64,000 nucleotides of DNA, taken from contig NZ_CM125436.1 of NCBI RefSeq assembly GCF_052072235.1, forward strand, positions 1,234,001-1,298,000, given 5' to 3'. Shown piece after piece: positions 8,129 to 18,186 of the stretch (position 1 is its first letter; each line of letters opens with the position of its first letter). The notes under the pieces are model-generated. The model ran no database searches and was not told where the DNA came from. It worked only from the letters and a program-made list of their open reading frames with translations. A program made the position numbers and the translations under genes. The stretch is from Brevibacillus_D fluminis_A. GTDB lineage: Bacteria; Bacillota; Bacilli; Brevibacillales; Brevibacillaceae.

Positions 8129-9022
8129 ATGAAAAATAGGAAGTTTTTGCCAGTAGCGTTGTTAGCCTGTTCCTTGGTACTCACAATTGTAAGCGGTTGC
8201 GGCTCCAATGCGGCGCCCGCCTCTTCCGGAGGCAGCTCTTCTGCCCCTGCGACACCTGCGCCGTCGACGGAAGGCACGAGCAACAGCGGGACAAGCGCAC
8301 CTGCCCAGCCTGCGGCCGAAGAAAAGATGGAGCTGGTTGCAGACGGCAAGCTGACCTTTGCGATGAGCGGGTTGATCAAACCGCTGAATTACAAAGATAC
8401 CAACGGGCAGCTGACCGGCTTTGACGTCGAGATTGGCAAAGAAATCTCCAAGCGCATCGGGCTTGAACCGAATCCGGTGACCAACCCGTGGGAAACTATC
8501 CTGCAAGGGCTCAAAGGGAAAAAATACGACGCGATCATCGGCAGCATGACGCACACGGAAGAGCGCGCGAAGCAGGTGGACTTCACTGATCCCTACTACA
8601 TTTCGGGCGGACAGATTTTCGTCAAAGATACGAACGACACGATCAAGTCAAAAGATGATTTGAAAGGCAAAATCATCGGCGTTGTACAAGCGTCCACGCA
8701 CAAGGATGCCGCAGTCACCTTGACGGACAAAGAGAAGGTGAAAGGCTATCCAAGCGACATCTACGCCCTGCAAGACTTGGCGCCAGGCCGCGTCGACGCC
8801 GTGATCACGGACCGTGTCGTCGGAACGTCTGCCATCAAGGAGCAAGGGCTGAAAATCAAGCCGATCGGCGACGTGCTGAACAAGGAAAACATCGCGATCG
8901 CGGTCAACAAGGACAATCCGGTGCTGACGAAAAAGATCAACGAGGCGATCAAGTCGATGGTAGATGACGGCACGTATGAAACGATCAGCATGAAATGGTT
9001 CGGTGCCAATCTCCTGAAGTAA
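8129..9022 (+). CDS. Amino-acid ABC transporter, substrate-binding lipoprotein
   Basis: A 297-residue family 3 solute-binding protein. The N-terminus is a lipoprotein signal with lipobox VSGC at about residues 21-24, so the protein should be anchored outside the membrane. A Ser/Ala/Pro/Thr-rich linker (about 27-65) is followed by the binding domain with the polar amino-acid motifs 'GFDVEIGKEI' and 'DFTDPYY'. The AGGGGGATC ribosome site is good. It is the first gene of an importer with the permease and ATPase downstream. The ligand is probably an amino acid or derivative fed to the neighbouring catabolic enzymes; that is inference. Confidence 0.9.
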   Translation: MKNRKFLPVALLACSLVLTIVSGCGSNAAPASSGGSSSAPATPAPSTEGTSNSGTSAPAQPAAEEKMELVADGKLTFAMSGLIKPLNYKDTNGQLTGFDVEIGKEISKRIGLEPNPVTNPWETILQGLKGKKYDAIIGSMTHTEERAKQVDFTDPYYISGGQIFVKDTNDTIKSKDDLKGKIIGVVQASTHKDAAVTLTDKEKVKGYPSDIYALQDLAPGRVDAVITDRVVGTSAIKEQGLKIKPIGDVLNKENIAIAVNKDNPVLTKKINEAIKSMVDDGTYETISMKWFGANLLK

Positions 9023-9116
9023 ACCTCCGAACAATCGGTGCGCTTCTTAATGGGGCGCACCTTGCGTACTGCAAGACCCCGATCCGAATTTCATTCTTGC
9101 TGGAGGTGCTGGGCAG

Positions 9117-9817
9117 ATGGCCTTTTTCCAAAGCATTGCGGACATTTTCCTCACCCATGGCCTTGAGTTTTTGAAGGCGGCCTGGACGACGATTACGCTT
9201 ACGGCTGTCTCATTGGCAATGGCCTCGGTGATCGGCCTGATCTTTGCTTTTTTCAAAGTTTCCGGTATCGTTGTGCTGCAAAAGATTGCCGATACGTACA
9301 TTTTCATCGTGCGCGGCATGCCGTTGATCGTGCAAGTCATGTTCCTGTATTATGGTATTTCAAGCGTAATCGTTTTGAACGATTTCACGGCGGGGGCGCT
9401 GGCGCTCGGCATCCACTCGGGCGCGTACATCGCCGAGATTTTTCGCGGGTCCATCCAATCGATCGACCGCGGCCAGATGGAAGCCGCACGCTCGCTCGGC
9501 ATGCCTTACGGGCTCGCGATGCGCAAGGTCATTTTGCCACAGGCGTTCAAGCGGGCGATCCCGCCGCTCGGCAACCAATTCATCATCGGGCTGAAGGATT
9601 CGTCGCTCGTCGCGTATATCGCCGTCACCGAGCTGTTCAACCACGCGCTGTCCGCGCAGGCGGAAAACTACATGCCGTTTGAGACGTACTTTGTCGTCGG
9701 GATGTACTACCTCGCGCTTGTCGCGATCTTCTCCCTGCTCTTGAACAAGCTGGAAAAACGGCTGGACACGACCAAGGTGCGAGCGCGGCGCCAAGCCAAG
9801 CAAACGGAGGTATCGGC

Positions 9818-9821
<4 letters not shown>
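9117..9821 (+). CDS. Amino-acid ABC transporter permease
   Basis: A 234-residue inner-membrane protein of the HisM/GlnP type with about five hydrophobic segments. The EAA loop that docks the ATPase is visible (EAARSLGMPYGLAMRKVILP, about residues 121-140). GGAGGTG lies before the ATG. Its stop overlaps the ATPase start by four bases (ATGA), so the two are translationally coupled. Confidence 0.92.
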
Positions 9822-10540
<719 letters not shown>

Positions 10541-10557
10541 ATGATGGGGTGTTAGGA

Positions 10558-12207
10558 ATGTTGAACAGTCGCGAAGAAATCATGCGCGTGACAGATGAGC
10601 TGGTAAAAGTGGAAAGCGTCGTGAATACGGCAGGAGAAATCGCCGTATCGACACACCTGTACAAACATTTGCAATCATTCCCCTATTTCCAAGAGCATCC
10701 CGATCAACTGATCATGTCCCGCACGGTAAACGACGAGGTAGAGCGTTACAACGTGCTCGCCTTCGTCAAAGGGACCAAGCAGCCGAGCGACAAAACCGTG
10801 ATTTTGATGGGTCACACGGACACGGTCGGCATCGATGACTACAATCATTTGAAGGACGTCGCCTGCCATCCGCAGGAGCTGATGAAGGCGCTGCAAAACG
10901 AGCCGCTGCCTGCATTGGTCAAGCAGCAGCTTGACTCGGGCGAATGGCATTTTGGCCGCGGAACCTGCGATATGAAAGCAGGGGTGGCGAGCCACGTCTT
11001 TTTGCTGAAATATTATGCCGAGCATCCCGAAGAGCTGGCGGGCAATCTGGTGCTCCTGGCCGAATGCGACGAGGAAGACAGCTCGCACGGCGTGCTCTCC
11101 TCGCTCAAAGATTTGAAAAAATGGCGCGAGGAGCACGGTTTCGACTATATCGCGCTGATCAACTCCGATTTCGTGGCACCGCGCTACGATGGCGACCCGA
11201 ACCGCTACATCTATAAGGGCACCGTGGGCAAGCTGCTGCCGTCCTTTTTGATCACCGGCTATGAAACGCATGCCGGCTCTGCCTTTGAAGGGCTCGATCC
11301 CAACTTCATCGCAGCGGAGCTGACGCGGCAAATCTGCTACAATCCCGATTTGTGCGACGAGGCGTACGGTGAGACGCCGGTGCCGCCGGTCTCGCTGAAG
11401 CAGACCGATTTCAAGCCGACCTATACGATTCAGACGGCGCTGTCCGCTTATGTGTACTACAACTTTTTCATCCATACGTGGTCGCCGAAAAAAGCGCTGG
11501 GGATATTGAAGGAGCAGGCGGAAATCGCCTTTGAAAACGCTCTGTCCCTGCTGCGCGAGCGCCATCGCATCTTCTGTGAGCGGAGCGGACAAACGTGGAA
11601 AGAGCTGCCATGGAAAACGCGCGTGCTGATCTATGAGGACATGAAAAAACAGCTGGTTGAAGAGCATGGCGACCGGTTCTTGACCCATATGAAAGCATTT
11701 AAGGACGAGCTTTTGAAAGACAAGAGCCTTGATGTGCGTATGTTCTCGGCCCGTGTGGTGGAAGAGGAATGGAAGTGGATGAAAGACAAGAGCCCGGCGA
11801 TCATCCTGTTCTATTCGTCGCTGTACTCGCCGCGCATCGAGCTGGTCGGCAAGGACGAGCGGGAGCAAAACCTGATCCATGCGCTCGAGCAAGCCGTGGA
11901 GGTCGTCCAGCCGCACTATCCGCACCCGATCGTCATGCGCAACTTTTTCCCGTATGTTTGTGACATGAGCTGCGTGGCGTTGAGCGACGATGAGGAAGGC
12001 ATTCTCGCCATCGAGGACAACAACCCAAGCTGGGGAACCAAACATTACGTGGAGTATCAGGACATCCGCGACATCAACGTTCCTTGCATCAACATCGGTC
12101 CGTACGGCTACGATGCCCATAACCGCTACGAGCGCATGGAGATCCAGTTCTCGGCGGAGGTCGTGCCGAATGTGACGAACGAGATCATCAAACGATTGCT
12201 CGGATAA
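10558..12207 (+). CDS. RocB-like M20-family metallohydrolase
   Basis: A 549-residue protein of the M20 peptidase/deacylase clan, closest in architecture to RocB of the Bacillus arginine-use operon. Metal-ligand motifs are visible: GHTDTVG (about 87-93), RGTCDMKAG and AECDEEDSSHG. The long middle insertion and total length suit RocB rather than small aminoacylases. The molecular function of RocB itself is not settled; hydrolysis of an amide or peptide bond on an imported amino-acid derivative is the natural guess. The ATG at 10558 fits the GGGG ribosome site; a GTG at 10549 is also in frame. Confidence 0.8.
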   Translation: MLNSREEIMRVTDELVKVESVVNTAGEIAVSTHLYKHLQSFPYFQEHPDQLIMSRTVNDEVERYNVLAFVKGTKQPSDKTVILMGHTDTVGIDDYNHLKDVACHPQELMKALQNEPLPALVKQQLDSGEWHFGRGTCDMKAGVASHVFLLKYYAEHPEELAGNLVLLAECDEEDSSHGVLSSLKDLKKWREEHGFDYIALINSDFVAPRYDGDPNRYIYKGTVGKLLPSFLITGYETHAGSAFEGLDPNFIAAELTRQICYNPDLCDEAYGETPVPPVSLKQTDFKPTYTIQTALSAYVYYNFFIHTWSPKKALGILKEQAEIAFENALSLLRERHRIFCERSGQTWKELPWKTRVLIYEDMKKQLVEEHGDRFLTHMKAFKDELLKDKSLDVRMFSARVVEEEWKWMKDKSPAIILFYSSLYSPRIELVGKDEREQNLIHALEQAVEVVQPHYPHPIVMRNFFPYVCDMSCVALSDDEEGILAIEDNNPSWGTKHYVEYQDIRDINVPCINIGPYGYDAHNRYERMEIQFSAEVVPNVTNEIIKRLLG

Positions 12208-12220
12208 AAAGTATGGTAGG

Positions 12221-12254
12221 AAAAACCGGTCTTCCGTTGGGGGACCGGTTTTTT
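12221..12254 (+). terminator. Terminator of the ABC/RocB-like unit
   Basis: AAAAACCGGTC pairs with GACCGGTTTTTT around an 11-nt loop, 13 bases after the RocB-like stop. Bases 12255-12448 hold no clear gene; CAGCCA-N6-TGGCTG forms a small hairpin within it. Confidence 0.85.
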
Positions 12255-12448
12255 GTGCCTCCCGCACAGGCTGGCGGTCCTTTTTGGCAAGATCAGCACG
12301 ATCATGTAACGTTTGCCAATCCTGCATCGTCAAACGGGAAGGAAACAGCCATTCTTGTGGCTGAAAATCAAAAATACTTGTTTCTGGGTAATTGTGGTAC
12401 CATGAAGGACAAAACCATAGTTGCACCAGCATAAAGGAGAGGATCAAC

Positions 12449-13681
12449 ATGAAACGCCTGGTTCCAGCATTGATGACTGCCTGTTTGCTCGCAGTTTCCC
12501 CTGCGGGACTCATACACGCAAATCCGGTAGCGGCCACGTCCGTCAGCACAGATTGGTCGGAAGCGAGCTATATCGGCGACGTCAGCGGCAAAACGCATGT
12601 ATACCGCAATGGTAATATGAAGCAAATGATCATGATCAGAGACAACAAACAGACGGTGCTGTATACGGCCAAAATGGGCGTGCTTTTGACACCGCACGTT
12701 TACCCGGTGCCCGGACAACCCGAGCGCTACCTGATCTGGTTTGAGGAGCAGGTCGGAAACACATTGACCGACCATATTCTCGTCCTCAATGCCAACGGCA
12801 CTTTTACAGAAGTGACCAACATGCCGCAGCAAGGCTATGGCGCCTACACCTTGAAATGGTCGCCGGATGGCAAAAAAGCGTTCTATATAGCTGAAAATGC
12901 GCAAAACCACGAAGGCGTGCTCGGTGTCATCACGCCGGATAAACACGCTTTCGAACCGATTTTCGGCATGATCCGCGCGCGCGCGACCTATCCGGAAAGC
13001 GTCGTCGGAATGCTCCGCAAATGGCAAGCCGACTGGATTGATGCCAACAACGTGCTGCTGCTCGATGGACGCAAGGGCAACTTTTACACAGTCGACATGG
13101 TCAATAAAAATTTCCACGCAAGCTATGCCAAAACGACGTTCCAGGTGAAAAGCATGAAGGTTTTGCAAGGATTGCCTGATTATGCGCTGCTCGAGGTCGG
13201 CAATCCGCGCTATGATCTGGGCTTCATGGGCACGGACCGCGTCCATCTGGTAAACTGGAAAACAAGCCGGGTGCTGCAAGTGCCGCGGGCCATTTACGGC
13301 TCGGTCCAGACCTATGACCAGCAATATCTGGGGCTGACACCTTCCAAGCAGCCTGTATTCGCCGAAACGGTCAAATTGGGCAATCAGTATGCCTTCTCGG
13401 TGATCAGTCTCAATCCGGTGCAAAACATCAAGAAAAACTTGCTCGTGACCAGCCTGCGCAACGAATACCTGGCGCCGAAATCGTTCAGCCTGTCGCCGGA
13501 CGGCAGTTTGGCAGCGATCAGCATGGTGAATCCGGAAACGGGCGCTTATGTGACATTCGTTGCAAAAACAGCAAACGGCGCCGTCGTGCTGGAGCGTAAA
13601 ACGGCTGAGGAACGGACGCTTGGTTGGAAGGACAATCAGACGCTGCTGTTGGGGGCGGAAGCGGTTGGTGTGAAGAAATAA
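12449..13681 (+). CDS. Secreted protein with propeller-like repeats, function unknown
   Basis: A 410-residue protein with a signal peptide (MKRLVPALMTACLLAVSPAG, probable cleavage after IHA near residue 24). The mature part has repeated 'W-SPDGKKAFYI' and 'LSPDGSLAAI' segments that resemble the blades of WD40/TolB-type beta-propellers. No catalytic motif is recognised. The start is fixed by AAAGGAGAGG ten bases before ATG 12449; an upstream in-frame extension has no ribosome site. It is a single-gene unit with its own terminator. Confidence 0.7.
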   Translation: MKRLVPALMTACLLAVSPAGLIHANPVAATSVSTDWSEASYIGDVSGKTHVYRNGNMKQMIMIRDNKQTVLYTAKMGVLLTPHVYPVPGQPERYLIWFEEQVGNTLTDHILVLNANGTFTEVTNMPQQGYGAYTLKWSPDGKKAFYIAENAQNHEGVLGVITPDKHAFEPIFGMIRARATYPESVVGMLRKWQADWIDANNVLLLDGRKGNFYTVDMVNKNFHASYAKTTFQVKSMKVLQGLPDYALLEVGNPRYDLGFMGTDRVHLVNWKTSRVLQVPRAIYGSVQTYDQQYLGLTPSKQPVFAETVKLGNQYAFSVISLNPVQNIKKNLLVTSLRNEYLAPKSFSLSPDGSLAAISMVNPETGAYVTFVAKTANGAVVLERKTAEERTLGWKDNQTLLLGAEAVGVKK

Positions 13682-13688
13682 GGGATGG

Positions 13689-13729
13689 AAAAAAAGCAGG
13701 CTCACGGGGATCGTGGGTCTGCTTTTTTA
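13689..13729 (+). terminator. Terminator of the secreted-protein gene
   Basis: AAAAAAGCAG-CTCACG pairs with CGTG-CTGCTTTTTT shortly after the stop codon, followed by T-run and TAT. Confidence 0.8.
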
Positions 13730-13761
13730 TACTCAAATGCTTTCTTTAAGTGAATTAACAA

Positions 13762-13790
13762 TTGATGGAAACCAACTACCGTGTTATTAT
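13762..13790 (+). promoter_or_regulatory. Sigma-A promoter of the Tet(L)-like exporter gene
   Basis: TTGATG at 13762-13767, 17-base spacer, TATTAT at 13785-13790. Arms GTGTTAT (13781-13787) and ATAACAC (13822-13828) overlap and follow the -10 box and may form an operator. Confidence 0.5.
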
Positions 13791-13904
13791 TCTATTGTTC
13801 TAACATCATCGAACTATAACGATAACACAATATCGACACCATCAATCTGCTGTCTGGCAGCCGTACACAAAGGCTGGGGCAGCTCATCATAAAAAGGAGG
13901 CATT

Positions 13905-15305
13905 ATGAGTAAAGAAGGCACACTCCCGCAGGCGGCCACCGTCAAGCAGGGAGCAGCGATGAAGGAAGGATTGGTCATCGGGCTGTTGGGATTTACGGTC
14001 ATTCTTATCGTCATGAATACGATGATGTTCAATCTGGCACTGCCCAAAATCACCCAGGAATTCGGGTTGACCTCGATTGGGGCGTCGTGGATTGTGACGG
14101 GCTACTCGATCGTGTTTGCGATCTCCTCGATCACCTATACGCGGCTGTCTGACTTTTTGCCGATCCGCAAGCTGTTCACCATCGGGCTTGCGTGCCTGGG
14201 CGCAGCGTCGGTGCTCGGTTTTTTCAGCCACAATTTTCTCATGCTGCTTTGCGCCCGCCTGCTGCAAGCTTCCGGCGCGGCTGCGGTTCCCGGGTTGGCG
14301 ATCGTGCTGGTGACGCGGTTTATTCCGATTACCCGCAACGGCAGGGCGATGTCGATTATCATGTCGGCCAGCTCGCTCGGGTTGGGTCTCGGACCTGTCA
14401 TCGGCGGCTCGATCACCCAGTTTTTAGGCTGGAACAGCCTGTTTCTCGTGACAGGCATTTCGCTTCTCCTCATTCCGTTTTTCTACCGTCTTCTGCCGCA
14501 GGAAAAAGCGCAGGCGGGGACGTTCGACTTTGTCGGCGCCGTGTTCATCGGTGTCGGGACAACGGGATTGCTGCTGTATTTGACCAGCCGCTCCTGGCTG
14601 ATGCTCGCCGTCGGGCTTGCAGCGCTGCTGTCGTTCTGGGTGCGCATTCACCGGGCGCGTAACCCGTTTGTTTCGCCGGCATTGTTCCGCAACAAGCCGT
14701 ATTTGGTGCTGAGTTCGCTCGGCATCGTTTCGTACATCAACAACTTTGCGACGCTGTTTTTGTTGCCGCAGGTGCTGGCGCATTTGTTCGCGCTGACGCC
14801 GGGCGAGTCCGGGCTGATCATTTTCCCCGGCGCGATCATCTCGATGGTGGCATCGAACTGGATCGGCAAAATGATCGACCGCTACGGAAACGATCTCTTG
14901 CTACGCTATGCGCCGCTGTTGCTCCTGGTGGCCGCAGCGACGTTTGCGCTGTTGGTCGGGTGGTCGTTCTACGCGATCATGGTCAGCTACATGCTGCTCA
15001 GCATCGGGTTTTCCGCGTTGACGACGAGCGTGTCCAATGAGATGGCGCGCATTTTGCACAAGGAGGAAGTCGGGGCGGGAATGGGCTTGTTCCAGTTGAC
15101 CCAGTTTTTCAGCGGCGCCTTTAGCGTCGCGGTGACCGGCAGCACGCTTGCCTCGCAAAAAGGACTCGCGCTGACGGATGTGTACGCGGAGATTTTCTGG
15201 GGCATGACGGCTGTCGCCGTTTTGGCGATCCTTTGCTCGCTCGGCTATCACTTCATGAAGCAAGCGCGGGCGCGCAGGATGAAGGTCGGGCTGTCGGGCG
15301 AGTAA
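13905..15305 (+). CDS. MFS exporter, DHA2 family, Tet(L)/Tet(K)-like
   Basis: A 466-residue membrane protein with about 14 hydrophobic segments. The opening helix with 'MNTMMFNLALPKI', the loop 'KLSD'-like 'TRLSDFLPIRK' and the later 'NPFVSPALFRNKPYL' and 'EEVGAGMGLFQLTQF' segments resemble the Tet(L)/Tet(K) and multidrug proton antiporters. It should export a drug or metabolite in exchange for protons. AAGGAGG precedes the ATG. Substrate is unknown, and resistance to tetracycline should not be assumed. Confidence 0.85.
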   Translation: MSKEGTLPQAATVKQGAAMKEGLVIGLLGFTVILIVMNTMMFNLALPKITQEFGLTSIGASWIVTGYSIVFAISSITYTRLSDFLPIRKLFTIGLACLGAASVLGFFSHNFLMLLCARLLQASGAAAVPGLAIVLVTRFIPITRNGRAMSIIMSASSLGLGLGPVIGGSITQFLGWNSLFLVTGISLLLIPFFYRLLPQEKAQAGTFDFVGAVFIGVGTTGLLLYLTSRSWLMLAVGLAALLSFWVRIHRARNPFVSPALFRNKPYLVLSSLGIVSYINNFATLFLLPQVLAHLFALTPGESGLIIFPGAIISMVASNWIGKMIDRYGNDLLLRYAPLLLLVAAATFALLVGWSFYAIMVSYMLLSIGFSALTTSVSNEMARILHKEEVGAGMGLFQLTQFFSGAFSVAVTGSTLASQKGLALTDVYAEIFWGMTAVAVLAILCSLGYHFMKQARARRMKVGLSGE

Positions 15306-15312
15306 ACATCCG

Positions 15313-15348
15313 AAAAAAACCATGCAGGAACGCCTTGCATGGTTTTTT
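15313..15348. terminator. Bidirectional terminator
   Basis: AAAAAACCATGCA and TGCATGGTTTTTT form a long perfect stem with a 9-nt loop between the MFS gene and the convergent small gene. Confidence 0.9.
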
Positions 15349-15362
15349 CGTTTGGCGCAGCG

Positions 15363-15674
15363 TCAATCGTACCGCGCATCGTCGTCGCGTTCCTGACCTT
15401 CGATGATCAGCTCCAGCTCGGTTTCGAAATTCAGGTACAGCGTCGTCGGCAAACGTTCGGTAATCGCGGCGATCTCGGGTATGGCAAGCGCCTCGTCCAC
15501 ATCAGCGGGCTTGTGAGCGAGGCTATGATACCAGGTCCGCAGCTGATCGATCCATCTGTAAAACGATGCCTCGAACTGTTCGGCATCGTCTCCCGCTTCG
15601 TCCATCTCACTTGACTGCATCCGGTTCCAGTTGGCGAGGACGATTTCGAGGCCGTCCATGATCGTTTTGCCCAT
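15363..15674 (-). CDS. Small acidic protein of unknown function
   Basis: A 103-residue soluble, acidic, mainly helical protein starting MGKTIMDGLEIVLANWNRMQ and ending in the charged tail GQERDDDARYD. I do not recognise the family. GGAGG lies eight bases before the ATG at 15674; a GTG three codons upstream overlaps that site and is less likely. It lies 18 bases after the amidotransferase gene on the same strand, so the two are probably co-transcribed. Confidence 0.65.
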   Translation of the reverse strand: MGKTIMDGLEIVLANWNRMQSSEMDEAGDDAEQFEASFYRWIDQLRTWYHSLAHKPADVDEALAIPEIAAITERLPTTLYLNFETELELIIEGQERDDDARYD

Positions 15675-15692
15675 CGGGGTCACCTCCAGCTG

Positions 15693-16412
15693 TCATTGCT
15701 TTACCGCATGTTGTTCCCGATACCTGCGTTCAAAATTATCGAGCAAGGTGTACATAACAGATTTGCCTTGTTCAAGCTTCGCGGTTTGCGCCATCATATC
15801 GGCAACTGTTTGGATGTAGTCGCCCGGCTTCAGGTCAGCCGCGAATTTTTCCACCCACAGGGAAATGCCGGAGCCGGTCGATTCGGGATGGAACTGGATG
15901 CCCAGCGCGCGTTCGCCATAGCGGAACGCCTGATTGGCGCAGGCCGAGCTTGTGGCCAGAGGGACTGCCCCCGGAGGCAAGTCGAATGTATCGCCGTGCC
16001 ACTGGAAAATCGGGAAGGCTTCCGGCAAGCCTTGCAGCAGCGGTTCGTGTCTCGCTTCCTCTGCAAGCTGAACCGGCCACCAGCCGATCTCCTTGTGGGC
16101 ATGGCGGTACGCCCGGCCGCCGAGCGCTTCCGCCATCAGCTGGATGCCGAGGCAGATTCCCAGCACGAATGCGTTTTGCGCGATCGTCTCGCGGATAAAC
16201 GCTTTTTCCTCCGCGAGCCACGGGTGCCGCTCTTCCTCATACGCGCCCATGGAGCCGCCCAGAATGATCAAAAGATCGAACGATTCAATCGGTGGAAACG
16301 GATCGCTCGCATAAACGCGCGTGATTGAAAGCGGGTGGTTCTTTTCGCTGGCCCAGTCGGCGATGAAGCCGGGATCAACCAGCGGATCGTTTTGCAGACA
16401 ATGAATTCTCAT
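15693..16412 (-). CDS. Class I glutamine amidotransferase-like protein
   Basis: A 239-residue stand-alone GATase1 domain. The nucleophile elbow GICLGIQL (about residue 87), FQWHGD, and the catalytic His-Glu pair in GIQFHPEST are all present, so it should hydrolyse glutamine or a gamma-glutamyl bond. It resembles the GMP-synthase-like amidotransferases (YfeJ type) whose partner enzymes are often unknown. The ATG at 16412 has AAGGTG before it; the earlier in-frame start lacks a site. Confidence 0.85.
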   Translation of the reverse strand: MRIHCLQNDPLVDPGFIADWASEKNHPLSITRVYASDPFPPIESFDLLIILGGSMGAYEEERHPWLAEEKAFIRETIAQNAFVLGICLGIQLMAEALGGRAYRHAHKEIGWWPVQLAEEARHEPLLQGLPEAFPIFQWHGDTFDLPPGAVPLATSSACANQAFRYGERALGIQFHPESTGSGISLWVEKFAADLKPGDYIQTVADMMAQTAKLEQGKSVMYTLLDNFERRYREQHAVKQ

Positions 16413-16511
16413 GGCACACCTTGTCCCTTTCCGCAATCGACATGTTCAACTGTCTTCATTGTATCGCGCGATGGGGCTGGTTTCTAGCTTGGATGCGCTG
16501 GCGATTTTCGA

Positions 16512-16562
16512 TAAAAGCCGGCGGTACTGCACATCCGCGAGGGAATTGGCAGCACGCCGGCT
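16512..16562 (-). terminator. Terminator of the Rieske/BCCT operon
   Basis: On the minus strand AGCCGGCG pairs with CGCCGGCT over a 31-nt loop and is followed by TTTATC. It lies 11 bases after the BCCT stop. Confidence 0.65.
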
Positions 16563-16572
16563 CATGATGGCA

Positions 16573-18126
16573 TCAGGCGGTTTTATTGGTCATGTCCGCT
16601 TTGGGATTTCGTTCCAGCCTGTTTTTGGCCTCGTCTTCCTTGATCCATTTCATCAATGACACGGCTGCCATCGCGATGATCAGCACGAGCGGGAGGGAGA
16701 CGATCACGACTACGGATTGCAGTGCGTGGAGCCCGCCGCCGAACATCATCGCGAACGCTTCCAGCTCCAGCACGAGCGCCCAAAGCACCTTGTGCCAGCG
16801 GGCAGGCTCCTCATCCATACCCAATCGCGGCGACGCGACGCTCGCGAGTGTAAATGACGAGGAATCCAGCGTGGCGGAAAGGAAGATCAAGGTGATGATC
16901 GTGATTGCCAGAAGCGCGATGCTTCCCCCGGGAATTCCTTGATAAATCGCGGCGATCGCCGCTTCTCCGCCTTTTTGCTCCAAAATATCGATGACCGGGA
17001 CCAGCTTTTTCAACTCCAGAAACAATCCTGTATTGCCAAAGATGGCGAATGCGGCCCAGCAGCCGATCGTTCCGCCGATGCACTCCGCGAGAATGACTTG
17101 CTTGATCGTGCGGCCTTTGGAAATTTTGGCGACGAAAATGCCCATGTAAGGCGCACAGGCGATCCACCAGGCCCAGTAAAAAATCGTCCACGCCTCAGGA
17201 AAACCGGATTCGGCGATGGAATCGGTGTAAAAGCTCATGCGGAAAAAGTTTTGCAATAAGAAGCCGACGCTGTCTGTGAAGCGGGAGATGATGAACAATG
17301 TAGGCCCGGCGAGCAGGACGAACAGGGACAGGCCAAGGAACAGGTACGTGTTCATGTTGGCCAGCTTTTTCAAGCCTTTTTTCAATCCGAAATAAGTGCT
17401 GACGCAAAAGATCAGTGTCAAGACGACGATGAGGACCCAATCGAGCGTATTGCTGCGCGGAATGCCGAACAAGGCGGACACGCCTTCGGTGATCAGCGGC
17501 AAGCCCAAACCGAGAGCTGCGCCAATTCCACCGATGAGGCCGACCATGAAGCAAATGTCGATGACTTTGCCGAGCCAGCTGTTTGCGCCTTTTTTCAGCA
17601 CGCCTTCACAGGCAGCGCTCAGCCTGACGCTCGGATTTTTACGAACATACAGGTTATAAGCGATCGGCAGCGCAGGCAAGCAGTACAGCACCCATGCGCT
17701 GAAGCCCCAGTGGAACAGGCCGTAGGTCGAGGCCCAGTCAGCAGCCTGCAAGCTTTTCGGCTCCGCGCCGAATGGCGGAGACGTGTAGTAGTAAGCCCAT
17801 TCGATCGCGCTCCAATAGGTGATGCTAGCGCCGATCCCGGCGGTGAACAGCATGGCAAGCCAGCTGAAGGTGGAAAATTCCGGCTTGGTGTCAGCATCGC
17901 CAAATTTGATGTTCCCGTATTTGCCAAAGGCGAGCCAGAGCAAAAAGCCAAGGGCGATGATCACGACCCACAAATACAAGGACCCCAGATTTTGCGCGAT
18001 CAGATGGTGCAGCGAGCCGAGCGCGGCGGTGCCTTCTTTCGGGTTTTGCAGCACCGGGATGGACATCGCGGCGACAATCAGCAGCACAGGCCAAAAGATT
18101 GCTTTGGAAATCGTGGATTGCTTCAT
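16573..18126 (-). CDS. BCCT-family transporter (betaine/carnitine/choline type)
   Basis: A 517-residue membrane protein with the 12-helix BCCT pattern. Family marks include 'FTAGIGASITYWSAIEWAYY' near residue 95-114 and the substrate-cage motif FYWAWWIACAPYMG (about 305-318). It should import a quaternary ammonium compound by ion symport or exchange. Ordinary BetP-like proteins have MGIGM in the first motif; TAGIGA here suggests a different ligand or coupling, as in CaiT-like members. It is the second gene of an operon with a Rieske oxygenase under sigma-54 control, so uptake for catabolism is more likely than osmoprotection. Confidence 0.88.
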   Translation of the reverse strand: MKQSTISKAIFWPVLLIVAAMSIPVLQNPKEGTAALGSLHHLIAQNLGSLYLWVVIIALGFLLWLAFGKYGNIKFGDADTKPEFSTFSWLAMLFTAGIGASITYWSAIEWAYYYTSPPFGAEPKSLQAADWASTYGLFHWGFSAWVLYCLPALPIAYNLYVRKNPSVRLSAACEGVLKKGANSWLGKVIDICFMVGLIGGIGAALGLGLPLITEGVSALFGIPRSNTLDWVLIVVLTLIFCVSTYFGLKKGLKKLANMNTYLFLGLSLFVLLAGPTLFIISRFTDSVGFLLQNFFRMSFYTDSIAESGFPEAWTIFYWAWWIACAPYMGIFVAKISKGRTIKQVILAECIGGTIGCWAAFAIFGNTGLFLELKKLVPVIDILEQKGGEAAIAAIYQGIPGGSIALLAITIITLIFLSATLDSSSFTLASVASPRLGMDEEPARWHKVLWALVLELEAFAMMFGGGLHALQSVVVIVSLPLVLIIAMAAVSLMKWIKEDEAKNRLERNPKADMTNKTA

Positions 18127-18148
18127 GGAAGTACCCCCTTTCTTATCG

Positions 18149-18162
18149 GTAAAGCGCTTTCT
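18149..18162 (-). promoter_or_regulatory. Candidate CcpA (cre) site
   Basis: AAAGCGCTTT (18151-18160) is a perfect palindrome matching the core of the catabolite-responsive element, in the 60-base gap between the Rieske gene and the BCCT gene. Carbon-catabolite control of the transporter would be consistent. Confidence 0.4.
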
Positions 18163-18186
18163 TTATTCAGTATGGGAGAACCGGCG

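Noticed and set aside
13905..15305. Tetracycline resistance gene
   Set aside because: Similarity to Tet(L)/Tet(K) is at family level; the substrate cannot be deduced, so I call it an MFS exporter only.
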